A stretch of 64,000 nucleotides of DNA from Tersicoccus sp. Bi-70 (GTDB lineage: Bacteria > Actinomycetota > Actinomycetes > Actinomycetales > Micrococcaceae). Of this stretch, positions 9,823-20,361 are shown one piece after another (position 1 is the stretch's first letter; each line of letters begins with the position of its first letter). The position numbers and the translations under genes are program-made. The notes under the pieces are model-generated. The model was not told where the DNA came from, made no database searches, and worked only from the letters and a program-made list of their open reading frames with translations. The stretch covers positions 372,001-436,000 of the forward strand of contig NZ_MIEU01000010.1 in the NCBI RefSeq assembly GCF_001968825.1, written 5' to 3'.

Positions 9823-11289
9823 ATGACGTCCGAGAACCAGGGTGCGACGCCGGAGCCCGCGGGCCCGTCTCCGGCCCGCTCCATCGGCGGTCCGCCCGGC
9901 AACCCCGGCGCGGTCGGAACGGTACCACCGGCTGGTCCGCCGACGTCGCCGACCACCGTGCCCGCCCCGCCCATCGAGGCGCCGCCCGCCGCGGACCGCC
10001 CGGCCGCGGACGCGCCGGCGCCCGTGACCGGGGACGTCACGGACGTCGTCCGCTCCGACCGCTCCCTCTGGCGCGACGGTGACTTCCTGCGCTTCTGGGG
10101 CGGTCAGGGCGTCAGCCAGATCGGCTCGAGCGTCGGCCGGATCGCGCTGCCGGTGCTCGCGGTCAGCGTGCTGGATGCGACCGCGTTCCAGGTGGGCTTG
10201 CTCGACGCGGTGCAGTTCGCGGCGTTCCTGCTGATCGGGCTGCCGGCCGGCGCGTGGGTGGACCGGTGGCGCAAGCGCCGGACCATGATCGCGGCCGACG
10301 CCGTCCGGGCCGTCGCCATGCTGGCCATCCCGGTGCTGTGGTGGACGGGCAGCCTGGACTTCTGGCATCTGCTCGCCGTCGCCGCCGTCGTCGGCACCGC
10401 CACAGTGTTCTTCGACGTCGGGTACCAGAGCTTCGTCCCGGTGCTGGTGCCGTCGGGCCGGGTCGCGGACGCGAACGGGAAGCTGGAGGCCACGGCCCAG
10501 GTCGCGCGGCTGGGCGGCCCCGGCATCGGCGGTGCCCTGCTCAGCGTCGTGAGCGTGCCGGTGCTGTTCGTCGCCGAGGCCGTCGGGTACCTCGTCTCCG
10601 CGATCGCCCTGATCACCGTCCGGGACAGCGAACGACGCCCGGACCCGCCGCAGGAGGCCTCGCTGATCGGCCAGATCCGGGCGGGGCTCAGCTTCGTCGT
10701 CCGGCACCCGCTGATCAGCCGGATCACCGCGGCGACCGGCATCTCCAACTTCTTCTCGACCGTCGCGGCCACCCTGTACCCGATCCTCATCCTGCGCGAA
10801 CTCGGCCTCGGTGCGCCGGTGTTCGGGCTGATCATGTCGCTGGGCGCCGTCGGCGGTGTGCTCGGCGCCGCGCTCGCGTCCCGCATCGGCGACCGGGTGG
10901 GGGAGGGGAACGCCCTGCCGCTGTCCCTGGTGGCCTCGACCGTCCTCATGCTCCTGATGCCGGCGGCGACCCTGATGCCGGCCCCGTGGCTGCAGATCAC
11001 CGCGCTCAGCGTCGCGGACTTCGGGTTCTCCGTGCTGGTGGTCGTCTACAACGTCCTCCAGGTCAGCATGCGGCAGCGGGTGTGCCCGCCGGCCCTGCTC
11101 GGGCGGATGAACGCGTCGATCCGCTGCCTGGTGTGGGGTGTCATGCCGATCGGTGCGCTGCTGGGCGGCTGGCTCGGCGGTTGGATCGGCATCGTGCCCA
11201 CGATCCTCATCGGGGTGGTCGGCGCGGGTACCGCGTGCGTGCCGCTGTTCTTCTCCCCGCTGTGGGGCATGCGCCGGCTCCCGTCCTGA
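9823..11289 (+). CDS. MFS efflux transporter (MFS_3/enterobactin-exporter-like)
   Basis: Proton-driven drug or metabolite exporter of the major facilitator superfamily, 488 residues. The start is the ATG at 9823; an upstream GTG at 9784 would run through the operator. A 75-residue proline/alanine-rich cytoplasmic N-terminus precedes the first helix (FLRFWGGQGVSQIGSSVGRI). The first loop motif is present as GAWVDRWRKRR, and about twelve hydrophobic segments follow. The pattern resembles MFS_3 macrolide/enterobactin exporters. Divergence from an ArsR-like regulator suggests induction by its substrate, which is unknown. Confidence 0.88.
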   Translation: MTSENQGATPEPAGPSPARSIGGPPGNPGAVGTVPPAGPPTSPTTVPAPPIEAPPAADRPAADAPAPVTGDVTDVVRSDRSLWRDGDFLRFWGGQGVSQIGSSVGRIALPVLAVSVLDATAFQVGLLDAVQFAAFLLIGLPAGAWVDRWRKRRTMIAADAVRAVAMLAIPVLWWTGSLDFWHLLAVAAVVGTATVFFDVGYQSFVPVLVPSGRVADANGKLEATAQVARLGGPGIGGALLSVVSVPVLFVAEAVGYLVSAIALITVRDSERRPDPPQEASLIGQIRAGLSFVVRHPLISRITAATGISNFFSTVAATLYPILILRELGLGAPVFGLIMSLGAVGGVLGAALASRIGDRVGEGNALPLSLVASTVLMLLMPAATLMPAPWLQITALSVADFGFSVLVVVYNVLQVSMRQRVCPPALLGRMNASIRCLVWGVMPIGALLGGWLGGWIGIVPTILIGVVGAGTACVPLFFSPLWGMRRLPS

Positions 11290-11309
11290 CGGCAGCGGTC
11301 CCGGTGCTC

Positions 11310-11546
11310 TCAGCGCGGGCGGGGCGCCGGGGGCGGCGGGACCGTCCGCGCGGCGGTGACGTCCGCCAGCGTGATCACGACGTCGCCGGAGGACCGGGTG
11401 CGGACGGTGCACGTGTCGGGCTGCCGCGCCACGAGCTCCCCGAGCGCGTCGGTGGCCCCGTGGACGTCGTCCTCGATGCGGTAGCGGACGACGACGCGCG
11501 TGCCGAGCGGCAGCGTCGCGAGCAGATGCGCGGGGGTGGGACCCAT
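11310..11546 (-). CDS. Small SH3-like protein related to the Rv0428c N-terminal domain
   Basis: A 78-residue protein starting at the ATG at 11546. It has the pattern GTRVVVRYRI, TDALGELVARQPDTCTVRTR, GDVVITLADVTAAR, then a proline tail. This matches, from memory, the small SH3-like N-terminal domain of actinobacterial GNAT proteins such as Mycobacterium Rv0428c. Here it is a free-standing domain with no acetyltransferase part in any nearby frame. It diverges from the ferredoxin gene and converges on the MFS gene. Confidence 0.7.
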   Translation of the reverse strand: MGPTPAHLLATLPLGTRVVVRYRIEDDVHGATDALGELVARQPDTCTVRTRSSGDVVITLADVTAARTVPPPPAPRPR

Positions 11547-11617
11547 GGCACCACGGTAGCCACCCGAGGCGTGCCGGGGACGCGGGGCGCCCGACATCGA
11601 GCGTCGGAGCCCGGCAG

Positions 11618-11623
11618 TAGACT
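11618..11623 (+). promoter_or_regulatory. Candidate -10 element for fdxA
   Basis: TAGACT lies about 107 bases before the ferredoxin start, in the 183-bp gap between the divergent genes. No clear -35 element is seen. Weak call. Confidence 0.25.
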
Positions 11624-11729
11624 GACGAGAGCCGCCGAACGCCCCGGTCACCAGCGCCCTGGTCGATCCAGTCAGCCGATTCTGGGCACGGCGGCGTGGA
11701 CCGGAGTACACGAGGAGAGGTCAGACGAC

Positions 11730-12062
11730 GTGACGTACGTCATCGCGCAGCCCTGCGTCGACATCAAGGACAAGGCGTGTGTGGAGGAGTGTCCCGTCGA
11801 CTGCATCTACGAGGGCGAGCGTTCCCTCTACATCCACCCCGACGAGTGCGTCGACTGCGGAGCCTGTGAGCCCGTCTGCCCGGTGGAGGCCATCTACTAC
11901 GAGGACGACACCCCCGAGGAGTGGGCCGACTACTACAAGGCCAACGTCGAGTTCTTCGAGGAGCTCGGCTCGCCCGGCGGCGCGGCCAAGGTCGGCAACA
12001 CGCACACGGACCACCCGATGATCGCCGCGCTGCCGCCGCAGAACCAGGACGTCGACCTGTGA
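11730..12062 (+). CDS. fdxA: Seven-iron ferredoxin
   Basis: Electron carrier of the actinobacterial/Azotobacter 7Fe type, 110 residues. Cysteines fit one [3Fe-4S] cluster (C9, C17, C50) and one [4Fe-4S] cluster (C21, C40, C43, C46), with C25 as the usual extra cysteine. The acidic C-terminus with GSPGGAAKVG is typical of FdxA. Translation starts at GTG 11730, preceded by GAGGAGAGG; the N-terminus MTYVIAQPC matches the family. The stop overlaps the dapC start (GTGA), so the genes are translationally coupled, a conserved actinobacterial pair. Confidence 0.96.
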   Translation: MTYVIAQPCVDIKDKACVEECPVDCIYEGERSLYIHPDECVDCGACEPVCPVEAIYYEDDTPEEWADYYKANVEFFEELGSPGGAAKVGNTHTDHPMIAALPPQNQDVDL

Positions 12063-13219
12063 CGGAGGCGCCGTCCGGGGCCCGGCCGTTCGGGCTCGAC
12101 CTGCCCGAGTACCCGTGGGAGGCGATGGCCCCCTACCAGGCCACTGCGGCCGCCCACCCCGACGGCGCCGTCAACCTGTCGATCGGCACGCCGGTCGACC
12201 CGACCCCGGGCTTCATCCAGCGGGCGCTCGCCGAGGCCGCGAACGCCCCCGGCTACCCGACCACCCACGGCACCGCGCAGCTGCGGGAGGCCGTCGTGCG
12301 CTGGTTCGCGCGCCGTCGCGGGGTCACCGACCTGCCGGCCGACGCGGTGATGCCCACGGTCGGCTCCAAGGAACTGGTCGCCTGGCTGCCGCTGCTGCTC
12401 GGGCTGCGCCCCGGTGACGTGGTCGTCCACCCGAGCGTCGCCTACCCCACCTACGACATCGGGGCCCGTCTGGCCGGTGCCGACGCGGTCGCGGCGGACG
12501 ACCTGGACGCGCTCGACGACGCCGTGCGCTCCCGCGTGCGGATGGTGTGGATCAACTCGCCCGCGAACCCGACCGGTGCCGTCGCCGACGTCGAGCGTCT
12601 CCGCCGGCTGGTCGAGCAGGCGCGGGCCGCGGGCGCCGTCGTCGTCTCCGACGAGTGCTACGCCGAACTCGGCTGGGACCGGTGGGACACCCACCAGGGT
12701 GGGGAGCCCGTGCCGTCCCTGCTGGATCCGCGCGTGACCGGCGGGGATCCGAGCGGGCTGCTCGTCGCCTACTCGCTGAGCAAGCAGTCCAATCTGGCGG
12801 GCTACCGGGCGGCGTTCCTGGCCGGGGCGCCCGAGCTGATGCCGACCCTGGTCAACGCCCGCAAGCACGCCGGCATGATCGTGCCGGCTCCCGTGCAGGC
12901 CGCGATGACCGTCGCCCTCGACGACGACGAGCACGTCGAGGTGCAGAAGGACGCCTACCGGCGGCGCCGGGGGATCCTCGCGCCCGCCCTCGAGGCGTTC
13001 GGGCTCCGGATCGACGACTCCGAGGCCGGGCTGTATCTGTGGTGCACCGCCGGTGAGGACGCCTGGACGACGATCGGACGCCTCGCGGACCTCGGCATCG
13101 TCGCCGGCCCCGGTGTCTTCTACGGACCCACCGGCAACCGCCACGTCCGGGTCGCGTTGACCGCGTCGACGCAGCAGGTCCAGGCCGCGGCCGACCGGCT
13201 CACCGCCGCCGCTTCCTGA
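12059..13219 (+). CDS. dapC: Succinyldiaminopimelate transaminase
   Basis: PLP-dependent class I/II aminotransferase (386 residues) making N-succinyl-LL-diaminopimelate from the keto precursor in lysine and peptidoglycan synthesis. Recognised features are LSIGTPVDPTP near the start, the GYPTTHG substrate loop, NSPANPTGA, SDECYAELGW and the PLP lysine in YSLSKQSNLAGYR. The GTG start at 12059 overlaps the ferredoxin stop. The fdxA-dapC pairing and dapD/dapE 5 kb away support the DapC call over other aminotransferases. Confidence 0.92.
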   Translation: MTEAPSGARPFGLDLPEYPWEAMAPYQATAAAHPDGAVNLSIGTPVDPTPGFIQRALAEAANAPGYPTTHGTAQLREAVVRWFARRRGVTDLPADAVMPTVGSKELVAWLPLLLGLRPGDVVVHPSVAYPTYDIGARLAGADAVAADDLDALDDAVRSRVRMVWINSPANPTGAVADVERLRRLVEQARAAGAVVVSDECYAELGWDRWDTHQGGEPVPSLLDPRVTGGDPSGLLVAYSLSKQSNLAGYRAAFLAGAPELMPTLVNARKHAGMIVPAPVQAAMTVALDDDEHVEVQKDAYRRRRGILAPALEAFGLRIDDSEAGLYLWCTAGEDAWTTIGRLADLGIVAGPGVFYGPTGNRHVRVALTASTQQVQAAADRLTAAAS

Positions 13220-13374
13220 CCGACTCGACCCGCCCGTCGCGCACGTCCGGCGGCCCTTCCGCCGCCGGCGACCGATTCGGTCAGATGCCCCCGGGCGGGT
13301 AGCTTTGACACGAACACGACGCCGGTGCGGGCCTGACGCTGCCGGGCGTCCGACCACCTCTCGAGGAGGAACCA

Positions 13375-14658
<1,284 letters not shown>

Positions 14659-14675
14659 GGTTCCGCGCTTTCGTC

Positions 14676-14749
14676 CGCCAGCTCGTCGCCAGATGCTCCA
14701 TCTGCTCCCCTCGGAGGGGCCGGATCGGACATCTCCTGACGAGCTGGCG
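14676..14749. repeat. Palindromic intergenic element, copy 1 (after gltA)
   Basis: Arms at 14676-14695 and 14730-14749 form a 12-bp stem (CGCCAGCTCGTC with GACGAGCTGGCG), a 3-base mismatch, and a further 5-bp stem (AGATG/CATCT). A small inner hairpin (CCCCT/AGGGG) sits near the same centre. It starts 17 bases after the gltA stop. A related element lies at 15406-15476 in the same orientation. Confidence 0.8.
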
Positions 14750-14794
14750 TCGTTTCCGGGGTGCTGGGCGACGACCGACCGGTAGGCTCCGGTC

Positions 14795-15421
14795 ATGATG
14801 CGGGGGAATCAGGGCCGTCGAGCTGTACCGTCATCCGTCGCCGCGAGCGTCCTGCTCGTCGGGGCCCTGACGCTGACCGGCTGCACGTCCGCGTCGGACA
14901 ACGCGCCGCCGACGAGGACGCAGCGGACCGCTGACGCCGTCGCGACGGCGGGCACAGGGCGGTCGACGGACGCCGCCGCGGGCGGCACGAACGACGGTGA
15001 CGACTTCGGGTATCCCCTGATCGCACCGACGCCAGCGGGGGAGAAGATCCTGGTCAGCGCCAGCATGCGTACCGGCGTCGCCCAGTTGACGATGACGCCG
15101 CCCACCGAGGGCGCGCTGGTGACCGTCCAGATCGCCTGCCGCGGGGAGGGCGCCATCACGGTCAGTACGTGGAACATCTCCTACCGGAAGGTCACGTGCC
15201 GGCCCACCGGTGACGACTTCGAGAACGAAACGCTGCGGATGGCCCCGTATGCGACCGGTGGCGCAGCGCCGACGCTCGACGCCCGATCGTTCGGGGTCGG
15301 TGTGACCGCCGACAAGCGTCAGCAGTGGGCCATCACCATCTCCGAACGCCCGGCGTCGGCTCCCGCGTCACCCAGCCAGCGAACCGCCTCACCCACCACC
15401 ACGGCGCCGGCTCGCCGATAG
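14795..15421 (+). CDS. Hypothetical lipoprotein
   Basis: A 208-residue secreted protein anchored by a lipid. The signal peptide runs from MMRGNQGRR through a hydrophobic stretch to a lipobox LTGC, putting the lipidated cysteine near residue 30. A low-complexity Thr/Ala/Gly linker (about 35-65) follows, then a beta-rich domain with two cysteines (IACRGEG, VTCRPTG) that may form a disulphide, and a Ser/Thr/Pro/Ala tail. The family is not recognised. The gene lies alone between two copies of a palindromic element, and its stop codon falls inside the left arm of the second copy. The start may be the ATG at 14795 or 14798. Confidence 0.8.
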   Translation: MMRGNQGRRAVPSSVAASVLLVGALTLTGCTSASDNAPPTRTQRTADAVATAGTGRSTDAAAGGTNDGDDFGYPLIAPTPAGEKILVSASMRTGVAQLTMTPPTEGALVTVQIACRGEGAITVSTWNISYRKVTCRPTGDDFENETLRMAPYATGGAAPTLDARSFGVGVTADKRQQWAITISERPASAPASPSQRTASPTTTAPARR

Positions 15422-15476
15422 ATGTTCGATCGGCGCCGTTTCGGGCCCGGATCGTGCATCTCTTGACGAGCTGGCG
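15406..15476. repeat. Palindromic intergenic element, copy 2 (after the lipoprotein gene)
   Basis: The right part 15449-15476 matches copy 1 (14722-14749) at 25 of 28 bases. The left arm 15406-15424 can pair with the right arm 15457-15475, with 15 Watson-Crick pairs and two G-U pairs out of 19. The lipoprotein stop codon lies in the left arm, and galE ends 15 bases downstream on the other strand. It may serve as a bidirectional terminator. Confidence 0.7.
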
Positions 15477-15490
15477 AAGAGATGCGGGCC

Positions 15491-16507
15491 TCAGGCCTCC
15501 GCGTAGCCGTTGGGGTTGTTCGACTGCCAGCGCCAGTGGTCGGCGCACATGGTGTCCAGGTTCCGGGTGGCCGACCAGCCCAGGTCGGCCAGGGCCGAGG
15601 ACGGGTCCGCGTAGCTGACGGCGGCGTCGCCGGGCCGGCGCGGGGCGATCTCGTACGGGACCGGCTTGCCCGCCGCGCGGCCGAACGCCTCGATCACCTC
15701 GAGCACCGACGAGCCCGTGCCGGTGCCCAGGTTCCAGCGGTGCACGCCGCCGTGGTCGGTCAGGTAGCCCAGCGCCGCGAGATGCCCGGCGGCCAGGTCG
15801 ACGACGTGGATGTAGTCCCGCACCCCGGTGCCGTCGGGCGTCGGGTAGTCGTCGCCGAACACGCGCACCTTCTCGCGCCGGCCGACCGCGACCTGCGCGA
15901 CGAACGGCAGCAGGTTGTTCGGCACGCCGGTCGGGTCCTCGCCGATCCGGCCGGACTCGTGCGCGCCGACCGGGTTGAAGTACCGCAGCAGGGCGATCCG
16001 CCAGCGGGTGTCCGCGGCGCCCAGGTCGCTGAGGATGTCCTCGATCTGCTCCTTGGTGCGGCCGTAGGGGTTGATGGCGTCCAGCGGCAGCTTCTCCGTC
16101 AGCGGCACCTCCTCGGTCGCCCCGTAGACCGTCGCTGAGGAGGAGAAGACGATGGTCCGCACGTCGTGGGCGTCCATCGCGGTGAGCAGGTTGACGGTGC
16201 CCACCGTGTTGTTCGTGTAGTACCGCAGCGGCTCCGCGACCGACTCGCCCACGGCCTTCAGCCCGGCGAAGTGGATGACGGCCTCGATGCCGGCGCCCGC
16301 GAAGGCGGCGTCCAGCTCGTCCGGGTTGCGCAGATCCGCACGCCGCAGTTCGACGTCCCGGCCGGCCAGCGCGCCCACCCTCCGCAGGGACTCCGCACTG
16401 GAGTTCGCGAGGTTGTCCAGGACGACGACGTCGTGCCCGGCCTCCAGCAGGGCAAGGGTGGTGTGCGAGCCGATGTAGCCGGCTCCGCCGGTGACGAGGA
16501 TCTTCAT
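15491..16507 (-). CDS. galE: UDP-glucose 4-epimerase
   Basis: NAD-dependent short-chain dehydrogenase-type epimerase (338 residues) interconverting UDP-glucose and UDP-galactose for galactose use and cell-wall sugars. The nucleotide-binding loop GGAGYIGS is at residues 7-14, catalytic serine at about 124 (FSSSATVYG), and Tyr148-x3-Lys152 in NPYGRTK. YFNPVGAHESG and RDYIHVVDLA are characteristic of GalE. The length is normal for the family. It is divergent from the next gene over a 146-bp gap and has no operon partner. Confidence 0.96.
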   Translation of the reverse strand: MKILVTGGAGYIGSHTTLALLEAGHDVVVLDNLANSSAESLRRVGALAGRDVELRRADLRNPDELDAAFAGAGIEAVIHFAGLKAVGESVAEPLRYYTNNTVGTVNLLTAMDAHDVRTIVFSSSATVYGATEEVPLTEKLPLDAINPYGRTKEQIEDILSDLGAADTRWRIALLRYFNPVGAHESGRIGEDPTGVPNNLLPFVAQVAVGRREKVRVFGDDYPTPDGTGVRDYIHVVDLAAGHLAALGYLTDHGGVHRWNLGTGTGSSVLEVIEAFGRAAGKPVPYEIAPRRPGDAAVSYADPSSALADLGWSATRNLDTMCADHWRWQSNNPNGYAEA

Positions 16508-16594
16508 CCGTTCAGCCTAGGGCAGCACCCCAGCGGAACCCGGGACCGGGCTGTCCGCGGCCTGTGCGGATGCTCACGGCGGGCCGATGATCGG

Positions 16595-16600
16595 TATTCT
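16595..16600 (+). promoter_or_regulatory. Candidate -10 element upstream of the 204-residue hypothetical
   Basis: TATTCT occurs in the galE/hypothetical divergent gap, 54 bases before the GTG at 16654. It is the only AT-rich hexamer of this form in the gap. No -35 match stands out. Confidence 0.25.
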
Positions 16601-16653
16601 GAGGTCGGCCGTCGCCCGTGACGGACCCGTGAACGCAGCCGGACAGGAACGAG

Positions 16654-17268
16654 GTGACCGTGACGACGCCGAGGACGGGATGGACCATCTCCGTGGACAC
16701 GGCTCCCATGATGATCCTCGCGCTCTACGTCCGGGACGCCGCCGACCTCGGCCCGTGCGGCCATCCGCAGCTCGCGCCGCTGCTGCCCGGCGTCCGGTAC
16801 GCCGACCCCCACCAGCTCACCGCCCACGCGGGCGGCGTCGACGCCCTGCGGGAGGAGTGGGAGCTGTGGTGGCACGGCCTGTGCCTCGGCGGTGAGCACG
16901 CCGTCGAGCAGCTGACCCCGCCCTCGTTCGGCGAGTTCGCCGGCAGTCCGGCGCTGCGCCGCTACCTGCAGGCCCACTTCGGGTCTGCCCTGCTGTGGTC
17001 CCGGGAGCGGGTCGCCGAGTACCGGCAGGTCGCGGACACCCGGGACGCGCTGCACCAGCACAGCATCCTGCGGCGGCTCGTGGAGGAGCGGGAGCTCGAC
17101 GTCGACCGTTCCGCCCGTCCCTTCCGGCTGCAGATCGTCGAGCTGCCCCTGGCCGAGAAGCGCGCCTGGTTCGTGGAGCCGGACCGGCTGCTGATCGGCC
17201 ACACGCTGCTGACCGACGAGGCCGCGACCCGCGAGTTCCTCGAACCGGTCCTCGAACTGCTGGTCTGA
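16654..17268 (+). CDS. Conserved hypothetical protein
   Basis: A soluble 204-residue protein with no recognised family. It opens GWTISVDTAPMMILALYVRDAA and has a tryptophan-rich helical stretch (EEWELWWHGLC). No signal peptide, membrane segment, zinc site or nucleotide-binding loop is visible. Translation starts at GTG 16654 after GGAACGAGG; a second GTG at 16660 is possible. It is convergent with the lysozyme-fold protein gene that ends at 17282. Codon and base use match the neighbours, so it is probably a native gene. Confidence 0.75.
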   Translation: MTVTTPRTGWTISVDTAPMMILALYVRDAADLGPCGHPQLAPLLPGVRYADPHQLTAHAGGVDALREEWELWWHGLCLGGEHAVEQLTPPSFGEFAGSPALRRYLQAHFGSALLWSRERVAEYRQVADTRDALHQHSILRRLVEERELDVDRSARPFRLQIVELPLAEKRAWFVEPDRLLIGHTLLTDEAATREFLEPVLELLV

Positions 17269-17281
17269 CGCTCCGCGGGCG

Positions 17282-18163
17282 CTACGACTGGGCGACGGTG
17301 ATGCGAACCCGGTTGTTCGCCGCGTTCGAGGCGGGCTGCCAGGTGCCGCGGCCCCGCTCCCACCGCTGGCCGTCGAACTCGACCGCCGTCACCTGGTGGG
17401 CCGAGGCCGTCGCCACCGCCCACTGCGCCACTGCCCAGCCGTCGGTGCCGGTGCCGGAGATGACGGCGGTCGTCGCCTCGGCGCTGACCTTGCGCTGCCC
17501 GAACACGGTGTTCGCGTCCTCGATCACCGCGGCGGGCGTCGCGTTGCTGCTCGGGGGCCGCAGGGTGCAGGTGAACGCGGCGGGGGACTGGCCGGTGAGG
17601 GCGCTCGCGAAGCTGCGGGCCACCGGCTCGTGCTGCGCGTACGCCTCCGGGTAGGCCGAGAGCTGGACCCGCTGCGCCGCCTCGGTGATGGGCAGCGACT
17701 GGTAGTCGGGGATCGCGACGAGGTGGTTGTAGAAGGCGTTGGTCGCGTACGCGGGGTCCAGGATCTGCTCGGCGGTGCCCCAGCCCTGCGACGGCCGCTG
17801 CTGGAACAGGCCGATCGAGTCCATGTCCCCGTGCTCGATGTTCTGCAGCTTCGACTCCTGCAGCGCGGTCGCGATGGCGATGGACGCGGCACGCGGCGGG
17901 AGATCACGACGGACCGCGATGGCCGAGATCAGCGCGGCGTTGGCGGCCTGGTCCGGCTGCAGCCGGTACGTCGAGGATCCGTTGACCACCGTGCACTCCT
18001 CGGTGATCAGGGGCGTGTTGCGGGAGAGCGCGCCGCTCACGGCGACGACCGCCACCACGACGAGGATGACGGCGAGGAGCACGACGACGGCGCCCCGCCA
18101 GGCGGCGCGCTGCCGCTTGCGTCGCCCGCGAGCGGTGGAGCCGCGCCCGGTGCCGGAGGCCAT
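17282..18163 (-). CDS. Membrane-anchored lysozyme-fold-like protein
   Basis: A 293-residue exported protein. A basic N-terminus (RGRRKRQR) precedes one membrane helix (about 24-46). The outer domain includes AIATALQESKLQNIEHGDMDSIGLFQ, with glutamate 103 where lytic transglycosylase-like folds place their acid, then QQRPSQGWG and DPAYATNAFYNHL. Many actinobacteria have this family, sometimes misnamed heavy-metal transporter. A peptidoglycan role is plausible but unproven. It ends 6 bases before the dapD stop, and both lie on the minus strand, so they may be co-transcribed. Confidence 0.78.
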   Translation of the reverse strand: MASGTGRGSTARGRRKRQRAAWRGAVVVLLAVILVVVAVVAVSGALSRNTPLITEECTVVNGSSTYRLQPDQAANAALISAIAVRRDLPPRAASIAIATALQESKLQNIEHGDMDSIGLFQQRPSQGWGTAEQILDPAYATNAFYNHLVAIPDYQSLPITEAAQRVQLSAYPEAYAQHEPVARSFASALTGQSPAAFTCTLRPPSSNATPAAVIEDANTVFGQRKVSAEATTAVISGTGTDGWAVAQWAVATASAHQVTAVEFDGQRWERGRGTWQPASNAANNRVRITVAQS

Positions 18164-18169
18164 GCCCCC

Positions 18170-19180
18170 TCAGTTGGCGTGCAGGTCGGCGTTCAGCGTC
18201 ACGGCCGCGCCACCGGTGCGCGGCAGCGCCTGCACCTCGCCGGTGGCCGAGTGACGGCGGAACAGCAGGCCCGGCACCCCGGAGAGCTCGACGGCCTTGA
18301 CGACGCGACCGTCGTCCTTCGCGGCGAGCCGCACGAGCGTGCCGGCCGTGACGTACAGGCCGGCTTCGACCACGCAGTCGTCCCCGATGCTGATGCCCAC
18401 GCCCGAGTTCGCGCCGAGCAGCACCCGGTCGCCGATCCGCACGCGCTCCTTGCCGCCGCCGGAGAGGGTGCCCATGATCGAGGCGCCGCCACCGACGTCC
18501 GAGTCGCGACCGACGACGACACCCGCGGAGATCCGGCCCTCGACCATCGCATGGCCGAGGGTCCCGGCGTTGTAGTTCACGAAGCCCTCGTGCATCACCG
18601 TGGTGCCGTCGGCTAGGTGGGCCCCGAGCCGCACGCGGTCCGCGTCGGCGATCCGCACCCCGTGCGGCAGGACGTAGTCGACCATGCGGGGGAACTTGTC
18701 CACGCCGTGCACGGTCACCGGGCCGCGCCGCAGCAGCCGGGCACGGGTCAGTTCGAAGTTGTTGACGCTGCAGGGGCCGTGGTTGGTCCACACGACGTTG
18801 GGCAGCCTGCCGAAGATGCCGTCGAGGTTCGGCTGGTTGGGGGCCACGAGGCGGTGGGAGAGCAGGTGCAGCCGCAGGTACGCGTCGGCGGTGTCGGCCG
18901 GCGGCTGGGTGAGGTCGATGTCGGTGTGGACGACGACGCGGGTGATGCCGCGGTCGGCGTCGTCGCCGTCCGCCGCCAGCGCGGCCAGCCCCGCGGTCTC
19001 GGCCCTCGGGTCCTGATCGGTGCGCTCCCCGAGCGCCGGCGCCGGGTACCAGACGTCGAGGACCACGCCGTCGGCGGTGACCGTGGCCAGACCGTCGCCG
19101 TGCGCGAAGCGCTCGGTGAGAGGGTTGTCGATGGATTCGCCGGGCACGGCGGACTCAGGGACGGAGGTGGGGGAGGTCAT
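18170..19180 (-). CDS. dapD: 2,3,4,5-tetrahydropyridine-2,6-dicarboxylate N-succinyltransferase
   Basis: Left-handed beta-helix acyltransferase using succinyl-CoA in the succinylase branch of lysine/DAP synthesis. The start ATG at 19180 follows GGAG; an upstream in-frame start at 19210 lacks this and would enter the divergent promoter. The protein has 336 residues. It shows [26 protein letters not shown] and the hexapeptide repeats [21 protein letters not shown] typical of actinobacterial DapD. It diverges from dapE over 68 bp, a conserved arrangement giving two pathway steps a shared control region. Confidence 0.95.
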   Translation of the reverse strand: MTSPTSVPESAVPGESIDNPLTERFAHGDGLATVTADGVVLDVWYPAPALGERTDQDPRAETAGLAALAADGDDADRGITRVVVHTDIDLTQPPADTADAYLRLHLLSHRLVAPNQPNLDGIFGRLPNVVWTNHGPCSVNNFELTRARLLRRGPVTVHGVDKFPRMVDYVLPHGVRIADADRVRLGAHLADGTTVMHEGFVNYNAGTLGHAMVEGRISAGVVVGRDSDVGGGASIMGTLSGGGKERVRIGDRVLLGANSGVGISIGDDCVVEAGLYVTAGTLVRLAAKDDGRVVKAVELSGVPGLLFRRHSATGEVQALPRTGGAAVTLNADLHAN

Positions 19181-19248
19181 GGGCTCCAGTGTATCGGCCG
19201 GGCACGTCACCGGGCCGGGGATGACGGCGTGTGCGCTTGAATGGGCGA

Positions 19249-20337
19249 ATGAACAACCGCGTTCTCGACCCCGGCCTCGACGTCGCCGAGCTGACCGCCC
19301 GCCTCATCGACATCGAGAGCGTCTCCGGTCACGAGACCCCGATCGCCGACGCCGTCGAGGCGCTGCTCCGGCCGCTGGACCACCTGGAGGTCGTGCGGGA
19401 CGGGGACGCCGTGATGGCGCGGACCAGCACCGGGGCCGCCGAGCGAGTCGTCCTGGCCGGGCACCTGGACACCGTGCCGCTGCCGGCGACACCCGGCGCG
19501 ACCGGGACCGTCCCCTCGACCCTGCGGGACGGCATGCTGCACGGGCGCGGCGCCACCGACATGAAGGGCGGGGTCGCCGTCCAGCTCGCGCTCGCCGCGG
19601 CCGTCACCGCCCCCGTGCGCGACGTGACCTGGGTGTTCTACGACCATGAGGAGGTCGAGGCGTCGCTGAGCGGGCTCGGACGGCTCGTCGAGCACCACCG
19701 CGACTGGTTCGACGCCGACTTCGGGATCCTGCTCGAGCCCACCAACGGCACCGTCGAGGGCGGCTGCAACGGCACGGCGCGATTCGAGGTGCGGCTGCAG
19801 GGCACGGCCGCGCACTCGGCGCGCGCCTGGATGGGCCACAACGCCATCCACGACGCTGCCGAGGTGCTCACCCGGTTGCGCGACCACGAGCCGGCCACCG
19901 TGACCGTCGACGGCCTCGACTTCCGGGAGAGCCTGAACGCGGTGCGGATCGCGGGCGGCCGGGCCGGCAACGTCATTCCGGACGAGACGGTGATCGAGAT
20001 CAACTACCGGTTCGCGCCCAGCAGGTCTCTCGACCAGGCGGAGGCCCTGGTGCGCGACCTGCTGTCGGGGTTCGACGTCGTGCGCACCGACGGCGCGGCC
20101 GGCGCCCGGCCGGGGCTGGACCACCCGGCGGCGGCCAGCTTCGTCGCCATGGTCGGGGCCGAGCCGCTGCCCAAGTACGGGTGGACGGACGTGGCGCGGC
20201 TGAGCGCGCTGGGCATCCCGGCGATCAACTTCGGGCCCGGCGACGCGCTGCTCGCCCACACCGACGACGAGCGCGTCGACCCGCAGGCGATCCGCACCTG
20301 CCACGCCGTCCTGCACCGCTGGCTCACGCAGCGCTGA
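19249..20337 (+). CDS. dapE: Succinyl-diaminopimelate desuccinylase
   Basis: Di-zinc peptidase-family M20 enzyme (362 residues) releasing LL-DAP from N-succinyl-LL-DAP. Metal motifs are GHLDTVP (first His and Asp), GATDMKGG (bridging Asp), the acidic pair DHEEVEA, and a late TDDER. The dimerisation domain with [14 protein letters not shown] lies in the middle. The start is ATG 19249; a GTG at 19231 is an alternative. Divergence from dapD supports DapE over other M20 peptidases. Confidence 0.95.
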   Translation: MNNRVLDPGLDVAELTARLIDIESVSGHETPIADAVEALLRPLDHLEVVRDGDAVMARTSTGAAERVVLAGHLDTVPLPATPGATGTVPSTLRDGMLHGRGATDMKGGVAVQLALAAAVTAPVRDVTWVFYDHEEVEASLSGLGRLVEHHRDWFDADFGILLEPTNGTVEGGCNGTARFEVRLQGTAAHSARAWMGHNAIHDAAEVLTRLRDHEPATVTVDGLDFRESLNAVRIAGGRAGNVIPDETVIEINYRFAPSRSLDQAEALVRDLLSGFDVVRTDGAAGARPGLDHPAAASFVAMVGAEPLPKYGWTDVARLSALGIPAINFGPGDALLAHTDDERVDPQAIRTCHAVLHRWLTQR

Positions 20338-20361
20338 GAACCGCCGGGCCGGGACCGGGCG

